Part shown: one piece after another, positions 5,798-5,878 of the stretch
Layout of the letters: the number at the start of each line of letters is the position of its first letter
How positions within the stretch are numbered: position 1 is the stretch's first letter
DNA from: an uncultured Collinsella sp.
Lineage (GTDB): Bacteria > Actinomycetota > Coriobacteriia > Coriobacteriales > Coriobacteriaceae
Direction: 5' to 3'
Assembly (NCBI GenBank): GCA_900765185.1
Contig: CAAFQT010000113.1
Span: 1 to 5,878, forward strand
DNA: 5,878 nt
Notes under the pieces: model-generated
The model's input: the letters and a program-made list of their open reading frames with translations, nothing else
Database searches by the model: none
What the model was told of the DNA's origin: nothing
Position numbers and translations under genes: made by a program

Positions 5798-5878
5798 TTA
5801 CGAACTGGAAAATGACTGATTGATGCAAGGGCAGCTAATTTGGGACGTGTCTCTATAGTTTTGTCAACCGCGTGCTTC

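Larger units (their letters stand above)
5714..5878 (-). promoter_or_regulatory. Control region of the amino acid transporter operon
   Basis: Non-coding and visibly more AT-rich than the genes, this leader should hold the operon promoter. A weak candidate is TTTCCA (minus, 5806-5811) and TATGCA (5783-5788) with a 17-base spacer, matching the consensus at 4 of 6 and 3 of 6 positions. It is attractive mainly because a palindrome (5776-5797) covers its -10. A perfect TTGACA (minus, 5862-5867) has no -10-like hexamer at 16-19 bases and is probably unrelated. No gene is supported here on either strand. Confidence 0.45.

Noticed and set aside
5646..5828. A 60-codon minus-strand frame starting in the leader
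   Set aside because: It overlaps the start of the binding-protein gene in another frame, spans both regulatory dyads and has no family resemblance.
5839..5867. Perfect -35 hexamer TTGACA on the minus strand as the operon promoter
   Set aside because: No -10-like hexamer occurs at 16-19 bases downstream (the bases there read CCCAAA or similar), so it is probably chance or belongs to something outside the window.
1..5878. A CRISPR array, tRNA, toxin-antitoxin pair, phage genes or an insertion sequence
   Set aside because: No spaced direct repeats, cloverleaf, small gene pairs or transposase-like proteins are present. The window is filled by five ordinary genes.

Overview
The window is GC-rich (about 60% by eye) with five complete genes, all on the minus strand. 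In transcription order (right to left) they are an amino-acid substrate-binding lipoprotein (5713-4787), its membrane permease (4777-3629), its ATPase (3606-2821), an M20-family metallopeptidase (2748-1333) and peptide chain release factor 1, prfA (1104-37). The release factor sequence (GPGGQ form of the GGQ loop), the base composition and the overall protein style suggest an actinobacterium, most likely a gut Coriobacteriia member such as a Collinsella relative. That placement rests on recalled family patterns, not on a search.

5714-5878 is a non-coding, more AT-rich leader that holds the control region of the transporter. It has two separate dyads: a 9-bp inverted repeat with a 4-bp spacer (5776-5797), which looks like a repressor/activator operator, and a 13-pair imperfect hairpin (5725-5756) that runs into the ribosome binding site of the first gene. 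2821-5713 is a compact operon (gaps of 9 and 22 bases) for an ATP-driven polar-amino-acid importer. The binding protein has a lipoprotein signal with an SRRIFLG twin-arginine-like motif, and the permease carries an N-terminal extension of about 145 residues with extra membrane segments. A GC-rich hairpin (2773-2797) follows the ATPase and may end the operon.

1333-2748 encodes an M20 peptidase of the carboxypeptidase-S/PM20D1-like type. It could release amino acids from peptides or N-acyl amino acids, which the importer upstream could complement; this functional link is inferred from position only. Its stop codon touches a perfect 35-base palindrome (1299-1333) containing GGGACAGTCCC, which looks like a dispersed REP-type element. 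37-1104 is prfA, with a clean Shine-Dalgarno at 1111-1116. It has uncommon residues around its catalytic GGQ, and a hairpin (12-33) lies just past its stop.

Most of the window is conventional housekeeping and transport content. I see no phage, CRISPR, toxin-antitoxin or defence system. The points most worth a second look are the two leader dyads, the 35-base palindrome, the unusual GGQ neighbourhood in RF1 and the Tat-like lipoprotein signal.
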